Under the pieces are notes generated by a model. That model made no database searches, was not told where the DNA came from, and worked only from the letters and a program-made list of their open reading frames with translations. The position numbers and the translations under genes were made by a program. DNA of 64,000 nt, taken from NCBI GenBank assembly GCA_028871345.1, contig JAGWNK010000009.1, positions 1 through 64,000 of the forward strand. Reading direction: 5' to 3'. This DNA is from Alphaproteobacteria bacterium (GTDB lineage Bacteria; Pseudomonadota; Alphaproteobacteria; Micropepsales; Micropepsaceae). Below are positions 10,757 to 18,485 of this stretch, piece by piece; the first letter of the stretch is position 1, and each line of letters begins with the position of its first letter.

Positions 10757-11265
10757 CAGTTGCTGCTCTTCTCCTGCTCGGGTGCCGCCTTCTGCGCGGC
10801 GGCCTTGTCCGCGATGTATTGCTTCACGCGCGCCATTAAGTGCTGCATGAACGGCACGTCGAGCTGGATGCATTCCTGCGACACCACCGGCAACTCGGCT
10901 GCGAAGTGCTGGCCGGCATCGGATTTGTAGAAGGTGATCAGGGCCCGCAAATCGTCTTCGGTGAAATGCCGGGCGTAGATCTTCACGGCGCCGTCCATCA
11001 TCTGCGGCCGATCGGCATTGAACTCCTCGACGGCGATCTTCTTGAGATCGGCGATGGTCGCCTCATCGGGGTGGGAGCCCTGCAGCATCTGGTTCAGCAT
11101 CACATCCAGGTTCTTGTCGAAATTGTCGTAGACCTTGGTGGCGCCGCTCAACTCCATCAGCTGCTTGGCCAGCGCCAGGCGCTCGGGCGCAATGTCCTGG
11201 TCGGCGGCAAAGGCCGGCATCACCAGTGTCAGCGCCATGGCAGCGGCGGTCAGGAACTTCCTCAT
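10756..11265 (-). CDS. Secreted DUF2059 family protein
   Basis: About 169 residues. A signal peptide ([20 protein letters not shown], likely cleavage after AFA-A) precedes a helical DUF2059 domain: [14 protein letters not shown], then [23 protein letters not shown], a characteristic FT-DL-ALI-FY-S--G block. Periplasmic; function unknown. It sits inside the purine run between purS (24 bp upstream) and purQ (1-bp overlap), so it is almost certainly cotranscribed with them although nothing in it points to purine metabolism. Confidence 0.8.
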   Translation of the reverse strand: MRKFLTAAAMALTLVMPAFAADQDIAPERLALAKQLMELSGATKVYDNFDKNLDVMLNQMLQGSHPDEATIADLKKIAVEEFNADRPQMMDGAVKIYARHFTEDDLRALITFYKSDAGQHFAAELPVVSQECIQLDVPFMQHLMARVKQYIADKAAAQKAAPEQEKSSN

Positions 11266-11289
11266 CGTCTTCCCCCTGTTGCGAAGGCT

Positions 11290-11544
11290 TCAAGCCTTCA
11301 GCTCGATCTCGTATTTTTCGATCACCGTGTTGGCGAGGAGCTTCTCGCACATCTCCCTGAGGCCGGCGCGGGCCTTGGCCTCGTCGCGCTCGTCCAGTTC
11401 GATCTCGATTAGCTTGCCCTGGCGCACCGCGCCGACGCTGGCGAAGCCGAGATTGTTGAGGGCGTGCCCGATCGCCTTGCCCTGCGGATCGAGGACGCCG
11501 TTTTTCAAGGTCACGAAGACGCGCGCTTTCAATTCACACTCCAT
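11290..11544 (-). CDS. purS: FGAM synthase subunit PurS
   Basis: 84 residues, normal family length. KARVFVTLKNGVLDPQGKAI and the GFASVGAVRQGKLIEIEL strand are characteristic. PurS dimers hold PurL and PurQ together for ammonia transfer. The start codon lies next to the double palindromic repeat that separates it from purC. Confidence 0.95.
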   Translation of the reverse strand: MECELKARVFVTLKNGVLDPQGKAIGHALNNLGFASVGAVRQGKLIEIELDERDEAKARAGLREMCEKLLANTVIEKYEIELKA

Positions 11545-11551
11545 TTTTCAC

Positions 11552-11665
11552 CCCCCTTGAGGGAGGGTCGAAACGCGAAGCGTTTCGGAGAGGGGTGAAA
11601 TCCCCAGCCCCTCCCGAAGAATTCTCCGCTTCGCGCGAATTCTTCGACCCTCCAAGGGGAGGGTG
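11552..11665. repeat. Double palindromic repeat between purC and purS
   Basis: Two units of the dispersed family side by side. Unit a (about 11552-11600) is bounded by TTTCACCCC/GGGGTGAAA, with an inner GAAACGC/GCGTTTC hairpin. Unit b (about 11601-11665) has CGAAGAATTC/GAATTCTTCG arms and CCCCTCCC/AGGGGAGGG outside. The purC and purS genes are 147 bp apart because of it. Confidence 0.7.
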
Positions 11666-11691
11666 GAACCGGCGTTGCGCAGGCGCGGATA

Positions 11692-12456
11692 TCACCGCAC
11701 CAGCATCGGCCCTTTGGCTTCTCCTTGCCCCGATTCGGGCAGGATTCCCAGCCGCTTTGCGACCTCGGAATAGGCCTCCATCAGTCCGCCCATATCCTGG
11801 CGGAAGCGGTCCTTGTCCAGCTTCTCGTTGGTGGCGACGTCCCACAGCCGGCAGGAATCCGGCGTGATCTCGTCGGCCAGCACGATGCGCATGTAGTCGT
11901 TTTCCCACAGCCGGCCGAACTCCGCCTTGAAGTCCACCAGCTTGATGCCCACGCCCAGGAACAGGCCCGAAAGGAAGTCGTTGATGCGGATGGTGAGATT
12001 GACGATGTCGTCGAGATCCTGCGGGCTCGCCCAGCCGAAGGCGGTGATGTGCTCTTCGCTCACCCAGGGGTCGTGCAGCGCATCGTTCTTGTAATAATAC
12101 TCGATGATCGAGCGGGGCAGGGGCGTGCCTTCCTCGAGCCCCAGCCGCTTGGCCAGCGACCCGGCTGCGACGTTGCGCACCACCACTTCCAGGGGAACGA
12201 TCTCCACTTCGCGGACGAGCTGCTCGCGCATGTTGAGGCGGCGCACGAAGTGGGTGGGCACGCCGATGGCGTTGAGCTGGGTCATCAGGTATTCGCTGAT
12301 GCGGTTGTTGAGGACGCCCTTGCCTTCGATCACCGCCTTCTTGGTGGCGTCGAGGGCGGTGGTGTCGTCCTTGAAGTACTGGATGACCGTCCCGGGCTCC
12401 GGCCCCTCGTAGAGGATCTTGGCCTTGCCCTCGTAGATCATGCGGCGGCGCTTCAT
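11692..12456 (-). CDS. purC: SAICAR synthetase PurC
   Basis: 254 residues, normal length. It joins CAIR and aspartate to give SAICAR. Visible motifs: [16 protein letters not shown] (ATP loop), [34 protein letters not shown] and [17 protein letters not shown] 12456 has AAAGGA about 8 bp upstream; a longer frame to 12570 is not supported. It is the first gene of the leftward purine run and divergent from the DUF1476 gene. Confidence 0.97.
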   Translation of the reverse strand: MKRRRMIYEGKAKILYEGPEPGTVIQYFKDDTTALDATKKAVIEGKGVLNNRISEYLMTQLNAIGVPTHFVRRLNMREQLVREVEIVPLEVVVRNVAAGSLAKRLGLEEGTPLPRSIIEYYYKNDALHDPWVSEEHITAFGWASPQDLDDIVNLTIRINDFLSGLFLGVGIKLVDFKAEFGRLWENDYMRIVLADEITPDSCRLWDVATNEKLDKDRFRQDMGGLMEAYSEVAKRLGILPESGQGEAKGPMLVR

Positions 12457-12659
12457 TGTGCTGTTCCTTTGGCGCGGGACGCGCGCCTTGCTTCCTGCGT
12501 CTCCGCTGGAGCCGCAAAATAGCATGGAGCCACCCCACGGCAACGTGCGCGGGCAAGCGGCGCGGAACACGAGGTCGCAGGCGGGCGAAGGCTGCGCTAT
12601 GCTGTGGCGGACAGCGCTGCTGGCTCGTCTGTTCAGGCTTTTGGATCAAAGGGTTGCGC

Positions 12660-12980
12660 ATGACCGATGCGTTCGAAGAACGCCGCCGCAAGCAGGAGGA
12701 AAAATGGGCCCATGACGAGGCGCAGCGCTTCAAGGTGAAGGCGCGCCGCGACAAGCTGTTGGGGTTGTGGGCGGCCGCCGAGATGGGCCTTTCCGGCCCG
12801 CACGCCGACGCCTATGCGGCGTCGCTGGTGGCGGCGGACCTTCATGGCAAGGGCGAGGCGGTCCTCGACAAGCTGCGGGCCGATTTCGCGACTGCAAAGC
12901 TTGGTCATTCCGACGCCGTCATCCGCCACAAGATGGAAGAGCTTCTGGTGGTGGCCGCCGGGCAGCTCAAGCAGGCCTGA
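12660..12980 (+). CDS. DUF1476 protein, ATP synthase inhibitor zeta type
   Basis: 106 residues, all helical: FEERRRKQEEKWAHDEAQRFKVKARRDKLLGLWAA, then LGHSDAVIRHKMEEL. DUF1476 is nearly restricted to alphaproteobacteria. In Paracoccus this family is the zeta subunit that inhibits ATP hydrolysis by F1 through its N-terminal helix. By family it should act at the inner face of the membrane on F1FO; that is transferred, not shown here. ATG 12660 has AAAGGG 6 bp upstream. Its position next to purC is common in the class. Confidence 0.9.
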   Translation: MTDAFEERRRKQEEKWAHDEAQRFKVKARRDKLLGLWAAAEMGLSGPHADAYAASLVAADLHGKGEAVLDKLRADFATAKLGHSDAVIRHKMEELLVVAAGQLKQA

Positions 12981-13055
12981 CCAAAGTTCCCATCGACAGC
13001 ATCGCGGCCTGCCCCTACGTTTGCCGGGAAGGGGAGTTCGCCAGGGAGTCGCCGG

Positions 13056-14033
13056 ATGCCCCGCTTTCCGCTCGTTCTCGCCGTTCTTGCCGCCCTCGTC
13101 CTGCCGGCGTCCGCCCAGATGTCGGGACCGGCCGGCGGGGCGTCGATGCCGCCGCCCAATCCCAACGGTCCGGGCAGCAACCAGATTCCCAGCAATCTGC
13201 CGCAGACCCGCGGAACCGCGACCGGCATCAACCGTCCACCCAAGGCCAATCCCGAGGCCGACAAGGCCAGGGCGCAGCAGGCGGTCCAGGCCTTCGCCAT
13301 CGCCTGCCAGATGACCGATTCCCGCGTGCTCGCCAGCGGCAAGCAGAGCGTCAACGGCCAGGACGTGCCCACCCAGGTCTACGAAGTCGCCTGCAGCGAC
13401 GGGCTCGGCTACATCCTGCAGATGCACGACAGCCAGCCCGGCATGGCGTCGTCCTGCTTCGCCGCCGAAGGCGCCCATCAGGACGCGGTGGCCAAGCACG
13501 AGGAATATCCCTTCTACTGTCAGCTTCCCGCCAACGCCGACATCCGGCGCATGGCGCAGAACCAGCTGGCGAAATCCGGCACCGGCTGCACGGCCGCCAG
13601 GAGCATCTGGTTCGGCGTCAGCCGGACCGATCATCTCGAATACACCGAGGTCGCCTGCAGCGACGGCAAGGGCTATCTGCTCGCCACCGCCATGCCGGGA
13701 TACCAGACGCCCACGCGCGTCATGAGCTGCATCGAGGCGGCGCAGAGGGGCCTGCAGTGCAAGCTCACCAGCACGCCGGCGGTGGCGCGCCGGCCGACGC
13801 AGGAGGATCTGGTCGCCGCGCTGTCCCAACACGGCGTGGCCTGCACGGTGCAGAATTTCCATTTCTTCGGCCAGGAGACCAAGCAGAAGCGTTACGTCGC
13901 CGAGTTCTCCTGTCCCGAGCATCCCGAAGGCGTGGTGGCGTTCATTCCCTTGAACGGCAACGCGACGCCGTTCGAGACGCGCAGCTGCGCCCAGGCCGCC
14001 AAGGTCGGTGTCCAGTGCACGCTGAGCAAGTGA
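13056..14033 (+). CDS. Secreted protein with three cysteine repeats
   Basis: 325 residues, family not recognised. A signal peptide (cleavage near ASAQ) and a Pro/Asn-rich linker (about 22-65) are followed by three similar modules near 78-150, 175-245 and 258-325. Modules 1 and 2 share EVACSDGxGYxL; module 3 has AEFSCPEHPEG at that point. All end in a SC-xA or SSC block, and the last two close with QCxL. Twelve cysteines, four per module, suggest disulfide-bonded periplasmic or surface units. GGGAG lies 8 bp before the start. Function unknown. Confidence 0.65.
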   Translation: MPRFPLVLAVLAALVLPASAQMSGPAGGASMPPPNPNGPGSNQIPSNLPQTRGTATGINRPPKANPEADKARAQQAVQAFAIACQMTDSRVLASGKQSVNGQDVPTQVYEVACSDGLGYILQMHDSQPGMASSCFAAEGAHQDAVAKHEEYPFYCQLPANADIRRMAQNQLAKSGTGCTAARSIWFGVSRTDHLEYTEVACSDGKGYLLATAMPGYQTPTRVMSCIEAAQRGLQCKLTSTPAVARRPTQEDLVAALSQHGVACTVQNFHFFGQETKQKRYVAEFSCPEHPEGVVAFIPLNGNATPFETRSCAQAAKVGVQCTLSK

Positions 14034-14058
14034 TCTGAGGCCTACGTCTTCCCTGTTC

Positions 14059-14150
14059 CTCCCCCTTCTTCAGGGGGAGGGCCGATGGCGCCAGCGTATT
14101 CGGCGCGTTGGCGCCGGGTGCCAGCGTATTCGGCGCGTTAGCGCCGGGTG
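14059..14150. repeat. Hairpin plus 30-bp tandem duplication
   Basis: A CCTCCCCCTTC/GGGGGAGG hairpin (14059-14081) is followed by two copies of a 30-bp unit beginning CCAGCGTATTCGGCGCGTT (14091-14120 and 14121-14150) that differ at one base. Each unit contains GGCGC/GCGCC symmetry. It fills the space between two short genes. Confidence 0.65.
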
Positions 14151-14228
14151 TCAGGCTTCGAATTCCGCGCCTGGAACACCCGTCCCCCCGCCATGTTAGG
14201 ATCGCCATTCAAGTCGCGGACAAGGATC

Positions 14229-14510
14229 ATGGTTGACCACGGCAAGGCCGACGCGGTGCGGGCCAGGGTGCGCAAGGCCGTCGCCCTGGGGGACTACGGC
14301 CAACTCTATGCCATCGTTCCGGCCATGGACGGCGGCCAGTCCAACGAGATGACGTGCAAGATCTGCGGCGGCTACGGCAACGTCATGGGCGGGCCGTTCC
14401 TCCACGAGGACGGTTGCCCCGTCGCCCTCGAAGAGCAGCGCTGGCGCGCCCGCAGCCGCAACTGGTTCTTCCGCTTCTGGCGGCACGTGAAAAAAGCCCT
14501 GCGGGCGTGA
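14229..14510 (+). CDS. Small protein with CxxC zinc-ribbon-like motif
   Basis: 93 residues, not recognised. A CKICGGYGNVMGG block followed by DGCPV resembles a half zinc ribbon (C-x2-C...C), with a basic, aromatic C-terminus (WFFRFWRHVKKALRA). AAGG lies just ahead of ATG 14229, which I preferred to an upstream in-frame GTG at 14148 that would read through the tandem repeat. Function unknown. Confidence 0.5.
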   Translation: MVDHGKADAVRARVRKAVALGDYGQLYAIVPAMDGGQSNEMTCKICGGYGNVMGGPFLHEDGCPVALEEQRWRARSRNWFFRFWRHVKKALRA

Positions 14511-14630
14511 CGCTCGCTGCCATACGCCGTTTGCAGACCCCTGTTGCAGCCGGCGCCGTCGCACAAATCCGTTTTGAAGCGTCCTGTAGGACGAGATCGC
14601 GGCGACCGCGAACGAATGACGGGAGAGACC

Positions 14631-15020
14631 ATGCGAGAGGCCGCCTGTTCCTGCGGACAACTGCGCATCGCCTGCGAAGGCGAGCCGCTGCGCGTCTCCG
14701 TCTGCCATTGCCTGGCCTGCCAGCGGCGGACCGGCAGCGCCTTCTCGTTTGCCGTCCAGTATCCGCGGGATCGCGTCGCCGCCGCCGGCCGTTCGTCGCG
14801 CTTTTCCCGCGCCGGCGACAGCGGCAATTCGGCGACGTTTCATTTCTGTCCGGCCTGCGGCACGACGCTCTACTGGGAGTTCGACGCCAATCCCGACCGC
14901 ATCGGGATCGCCGCCGGCGCCTTCGCCGATCCGCGCTTCCCGCCGCCGCGCCACTCCGTGTACGAGGAATACAAGCACGCCTGGGTGACGGTGCCCGGCG
15001 ACGTGGAGCACTTCGATTAG
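14631..15020 (+). CDS. GFA/CENP-V family zinc protein
   Basis: 129 residues. Zinc-binding cysteines typical of the GFA (glutathione-dependent formaldehyde-activating-like) fold are visible: ACSCGQLRI near the start, CHCLACQRRTGSAF, and FCPACGTTLYWE. The enzymatic role of most GFA proteins is unproven, so I make no substrate claim. GGGAGAG precedes ATG 14631 at good spacing, favouring it over the ATG at 14616. Confidence 0.85.
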   Translation: MREAACSCGQLRIACEGEPLRVSVCHCLACQRRTGSAFSFAVQYPRDRVAAAGRSSRFSRAGDSGNSATFHFCPACGTTLYWEFDANPDRIGIAAGAFADPRFPPPRHSVYEEYKHAWVTVPGDVEHFD

Positions 15021-15072
15021 CCGCGCCTGATGCTCCGGACGGATATGCTGTTGCCGTCATTCTCAAACCTTC

Positions 15073-15143
15073 GCCCTCCCCTTGCGGGAGGGTCGAAAGA
15101 TCCGAAGGATTTTTCGGGGAGGGGCGAGCAGCGACGGCGTACG
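15073..15143. repeat. Dispersed palindromic repeat with GTACGAG tail
   Basis: CTCCCCTTGCGGGAGG-type hairpin, an inner AGATCC/GGATTT arm, GGGGAGGGG, then CGAGCAGCGACGGCGTACGAG. This tail is nearly the same as the one inside the dnaX coding region (53960-53995), which ties the two copies to one family. Confidence 0.7.
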
Positions 15144-15326
15144 AGCCGCAGAAGTAGCGTGTATCCGCTTGGCGTCGGCAGCACCGACAGCTGAAGCCTG
15201 AACCCGGATTCTCACCTTCGCCGGCATCGTTCGCTGATCTTCGGCGACAAGTGTGCGTCAACTTGGCCTCGCAAGCGCCGTTGGACGGAAGCGTATGCTG
15301 AGGATCGATGGCAGAGGAGCACAAAC

Positions 15327-15695
15327 ATGCTCGCAAAAACGTTGGGAGTGGCAGCCGCCGCGCTGCTGGCGTTTTCGGCAAGTTCCTTGGCTGCAGACAT
15401 CGCCGCGGGAAAGCGCGTGGCGGTCAGATGCGCATCGTGTCACTCGTTCGCCGAAGGCAAGAACGAGCTGGGGCCCAGCCTGTTCGGCGTCGTCGGGCGC
15501 AAGGCGGGCGCGATGGCGAATTTCGCCTATTCGCCGGCGATGAAGAATTCGGCGATCGTATGGACCGCCGACAATCTCGATGCGTATCTCGGCGGGCCGA
15601 AAGCCCTCGTCCTGGGCAACCACATGGGCTACCAGGGCGTCACCAAGGAAGGCGATCGCGCCGACCTGATCGCCTATCTGGCGACCTTGAAATAG
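15327..15695 (+). CDS. Secreted class I cytochrome c
   Basis: 122 residues. A signal peptide (MLAKTLGVAAAALLAFSASSLA) is followed by a single haem site CASCH and a likely axial methionine in NHMGYQG. LGPSLFGVVGRKAG is typical of small soluble cytochromes c (c2/c550-like). It should be a periplasmic electron carrier. AGAGGAG lies about 8 bp upstream of the start. A hairpin (15725-15751) follows the stop. Confidence 0.92.
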   Translation: MLAKTLGVAAAALLAFSASSLAADIAAGKRVAVRCASCHSFAEGKNELGPSLFGVVGRKAGAMANFAYSPAMKNSAIVWTADNLDAYLGGPKALVLGNHMGYQGVTKEGDRADLIAYLATLK

Positions 15696-15724
15696 CGCGC
15701 GCCGCCCGGCCGGGCCGCAAGAAG

Positions 15725-15751
15725 CGCATTTCCCTGCAAGAGAAATGCGCT
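15725..15751 (+). terminator. Hairpin after cytochrome c gene
   Basis: GCGCATTTC and GAAATGCGC form a 9-bp stem with a 9-nt loop 30 bp past the stop. It lacks a clear T-run, so it may also protect the 3' end. From 15752 to 15969 I see no gene. Confidence 0.5.
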
Positions 15752-15969
15752 GCGGGACAAGCGGTGCCGGGCGCCCGGCGCGATTTCTGAAACGCATCGG
15801 ACTGAGGACAGCCGGCCCAATCTCTGACCCATATCGTCATGGCCGCCCTCAAGGCGGCCATCCAGGAAGGTACGGATTTCCAAGAAGGATCAGTATCCCG
15901 AGTTCTGCGGAGTTCTGTAACAGGAGTACTTGTTCCTCCGTGGCAGTTTTCCAAGGAAAGCGCGTAGTG

Positions 15970-16797
15970 TCAGGTGGCAGGCGGCTGGTCCGGCCTCACC
16001 GTTTGCGGTGGTTCGACATCGCGGTCCTGGCCGTCCCCCTTGGAAGAACCGTTTCTTGCATTTTTTTCCCTGCGTTCTAGTTTTCGTACGGCTTTGGCTG
16101 CGGCCTTCGCGTCATCGGTTTCCATGAGCTCGCGTTTGATAACCTCGTCCGCGATGATCTTGCGTACCTCGTCGAGATCGGGGTTCAAACCGTCCGCCAG
16201 TTTGCGCAACTCACGTCGGACCATAGCGACAACGGGCTCGCACAATAGCAAGGCGGCAACGGAGTATTTGCTCATGGCTTGTTTGGCGCGAAACATTTGG
16301 GACATCGAATCGGGTGTGAACATCTCCCGACTTAGCCCGCCGAAGAATTCGATAACTTCGGTGGCTTTGGGATTTGCTGTCGTCAAGTCGATGTCCAGCA
16401 GCAATGTCCTGTCGATAGGTTTGCCGAAGCTTACTTTGTAGGCTTGCCAGTGCGCTGCGTTCGTCAAGACGATCCATTCGACGGGCAGATTTGCAGCGTA
16501 GTTCACGGCCTGTGTGACGTGATTCTCCTTCAGCTCGATATTGATAGCTTTGACTTCAATGAGGAACCGCACAGAGCTGCCGACCTTCACGGCAAGGTCA
16601 ACATATCCGCCGCGCACGGCATGTTCCGCTGTGATCTCCTCGAACTTCTTGTAACCGAGAAGGTCGCAGACCATATCCGCAACAATCATTCCCGTATCGG
16701 ACTCGTTGATGTCGCGCTTTTTCGCGTCGAGGATGATGGTTTGATAACGTTTCAGTTGCGAGCTGACCCGTGCTTCGACTTTCTGCGGTATTCTCAT
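15970..16797 (-). CDS. Orphan HsdR_N-like nuclease-domain protein
   Basis: 275 residues. The N-terminal half resembles the type I restriction HsdR N-terminal nuclease fold: IVADMVCDLLGYKKFEEITAE, then GGYVDLAVKV and FLIEVKA, which gives the D...ExK catalytic pattern. No helicase, HsdM or HsdS is nearby, so it is not a restriction system by itself. The C-terminal 80 residues are helical and end in a charged, Pro-rich tail. GC content is lower than that of its neighbours, which suggests acquisition. ATG 16797 is preceded by GGGGGCC; the frame stays open to 17007 without other support. Confidence 0.65.
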   Translation of the reverse strand: MRIPQKVEARVSSQLKRYQTIILDAKKRDINESDTGMIVADMVCDLLGYKKFEEITAEHAVRGGYVDLAVKVGSSVRFLIEVKAINIELKENHVTQAVNYAANLPVEWIVLTNAAHWQAYKVSFGKPIDRTLLLDIDLTTANPKATEVIEFFGGLSREMFTPDSMSQMFRAKQAMSKYSVAALLLCEPVVAMVRRELRKLADGLNPDLDEVRKIIADEVIKRELMETDDAKAAAKAVRKLERREKNARNGSSKGDGQDRDVEPPQTVRPDQPPAT

Positions 16798-17070
16798 GAC
16801 GGCCCCCAAATGCGCGCGCAACGAGATTAAGACCGCCAGCGCAACTAGAAAAGAAGTGCCGCACGTTGAGTAAAAGTAATACGCACATACAGTATCAAAC
16901 ACGCGTTGCCGTGCGGTGCGGTTCGCACCAAAGCCGATTGTCGATGGTGGGGTAAGGAACGCAGTACCTGGCGCCATATTCCCCGCGGCAATGGCGCCGT
17001 GGTCCATTCAGGGCAGCCGCCGCACCACCCCTGCCGCGATCAAGTTCACAAAGTCTGCATCAACCGCCGT

Positions 17071-17095
17071 CGGGAGCGGGCAAGGCCCGCTCCCG
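17071..17095 (-). terminator. Hairpin 3' of tetrahaem cytochrome gene
   Basis: CGGGAGCGGGC-AAG-GCCCGCTCCCG, an 11-bp perfect stem with a 3-nt loop, lies 14 bp past the stop of the leftward cytochrome gene. No T-run, but the stem is very stable. No gene is seen in the remainder of the 16798-17108 gap. Confidence 0.6.
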
Positions 17096-17108
17096 CAACA
17101 GCATATTC

Positions 17109-17759
17109 TCAGCGCGTCCGCTTGGCGGGCTTGGCCGGCTGGGCGGCCGGGGCCGATTCCTGCGGTGCGGCGCTGCCTTCGGGGCGGATGGCCGGTACGC
17201 TGAGAAGCGCGTCTCTCGGCTTGCTCTCGTCCATGCTGGTGAAGAACTTGGTGCCCTGGCTCTCGTCCGCGGCCGCCTTCATCTCGTGGCAGCTGGTGCA
17301 GAACCGCGCCATGTCCTTGCCGCCGCTGGTGTCGACGCGCAGGTATTTGTAGTTCGGGTTGGAGGGATGCGGGTCATGGCAGGCCATGCAGCCGAAATTG
17401 CCGTTCTCCAACAGGCCCGACGGCACGTTCGCCACATGCGAATTCACCACGTTGAGGCCGTAGGGGTGGCTGACATGCGAGGCGATGGGCTTCACGCCGA
17501 GGCCGCCGTTGGCCGAATCCTGATGGCAGCCGAGGCACAGCGCGGTCGTGCCCGCTTCCGGCTGACCGGTGCGGGCGTTGACGTCTTTGGTGTTCGGACC
17601 GACGGCGAATATGAAGTCGCCTTTGGCGGCGTGCGGGGCATGGCAGCCTTCGCACGAGAGGCCGTCGTGAGGCCCGTAAGCCAGAGCGCTTGTCGGCAGC
17701 ATCAATGCGAACGCGGCCGCAAATCCGAGCGCTGCCAAGAATCGATGTAGTTGAAACAT
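17109..17759 (-). CDS. Secreted tetrahaem cytochrome c
   Basis: 216 residues with a signal peptide (cleavage near ALA-Y) and four CxxCH haem sites: CEGCH, CLGCH, CMACH and CTSCH. The CHAPH and CHDPH contexts resemble doubled-CXXCH/cytochrome c3-like proteins. The last 40 residues are Pro/Ala-rich. It should be a periplasmic electron-transfer protein; no partner oxidoreductase is adjacent, so the redox partner is unknown. The likely start is ATG 17759, with GGGGG 9 bp upstream; ATGs at 17765 and 17768 are too close to it. Confidence 0.85.
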   Translation of the reverse strand: MFQLHRFLAALGFAAAFALMLPTSALAYGPHDGLSCEGCHAPHAAKGDFIFAVGPNTKDVNARTGQPEAGTTALCLGCHQDSANGGLGVKPIASHVSHPYGLNVVNSHVANVPSGLLENGNFGCMACHDPHPSNPNYKYLRVDTSGGKDMARFCTSCHEMKAAADESQGTKFFTSMDESKPRDALLSVPAIRPEGSAAPQESAPAAQPAKPAKRTR

Positions 17760-18485
17760 CTCCATCATCCCCCAAACTACTTTTTTCACGGTGCAGTCCG
17801 GTCCGGCGTTGAGGACCGGCGGCGACATTTTTGGGGTGAAGCAAGGGGGAGCGGTAGGACCAGGACGAGCAGATTCGATGCTACCAGTCGCTATTTGGGC
17901 CGCGGCGTCGATTTTGCCGCAAGGCTGCGCACGATGATGCTTAGGAGCATTCTGATGGGGCGCGGCATCTCTTCAGGGCTCGACGGGAGCCCGGCATGTT
18001 GAGAAGAAAAACGACACTGTGAAGCGTTTGCGACTTGTCGAAGCGCCGATCATCGCGGCACCGGCGAGCGCGCCTGCGGCGTCAAGACGGTGGACTGGGA
18101 ATGCTTCAGAAGAATCCTTCGGCCGCCCCTTGAAACGCGGCGGCGCGCTGCCCATCTCTTCGGCGCTGTTTGATCGTGTGGATCAAGGTGACGCAGGCGC
18201 GCGCTGCAATGTGCGCGCGGGGGAATGCGCGCGCCCGGGAATGCGCCAAGGATACCCCCTGGCGAAATTTGAAAACGAATGCGCCGCTGATGCCGCTCGG
18301 AGCGTCTTGCGAAAAATCCCGCACCGGGCGCCTCCAGGGCACCTTGCAGCGCCTTGGCGCGAACGGCGCCGCAAGGCGAAAAGCGTGGCGCCGCAAGGCC
18401 ATGGCGCCGGAAAAGCCGAATTGAATTGCGGTTTCCCCTGTTTTTTTCGCGCGAAGGCGGCGCTTCTTCGGACTGCAACGAAGTC
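17760..18485. other. 726-bp region without a supported gene
   Basis: Several open frames cross this region, but none has a start signal or recognisable protein. Base composition drifts, with CGCGCG-rich blocks at 18190-18250. An AAAAAAAC-type run preceded by a GCGCC stem on the minus strand (18430-18470) may end purB transcription. I see no RNA gene. Confidence 0.4.

Noticed and set aside
15970-16797. Complete type I restriction system
   Set aside because: Only the nuclease-like domain is present; no hsdM, hsdS or helicase region.
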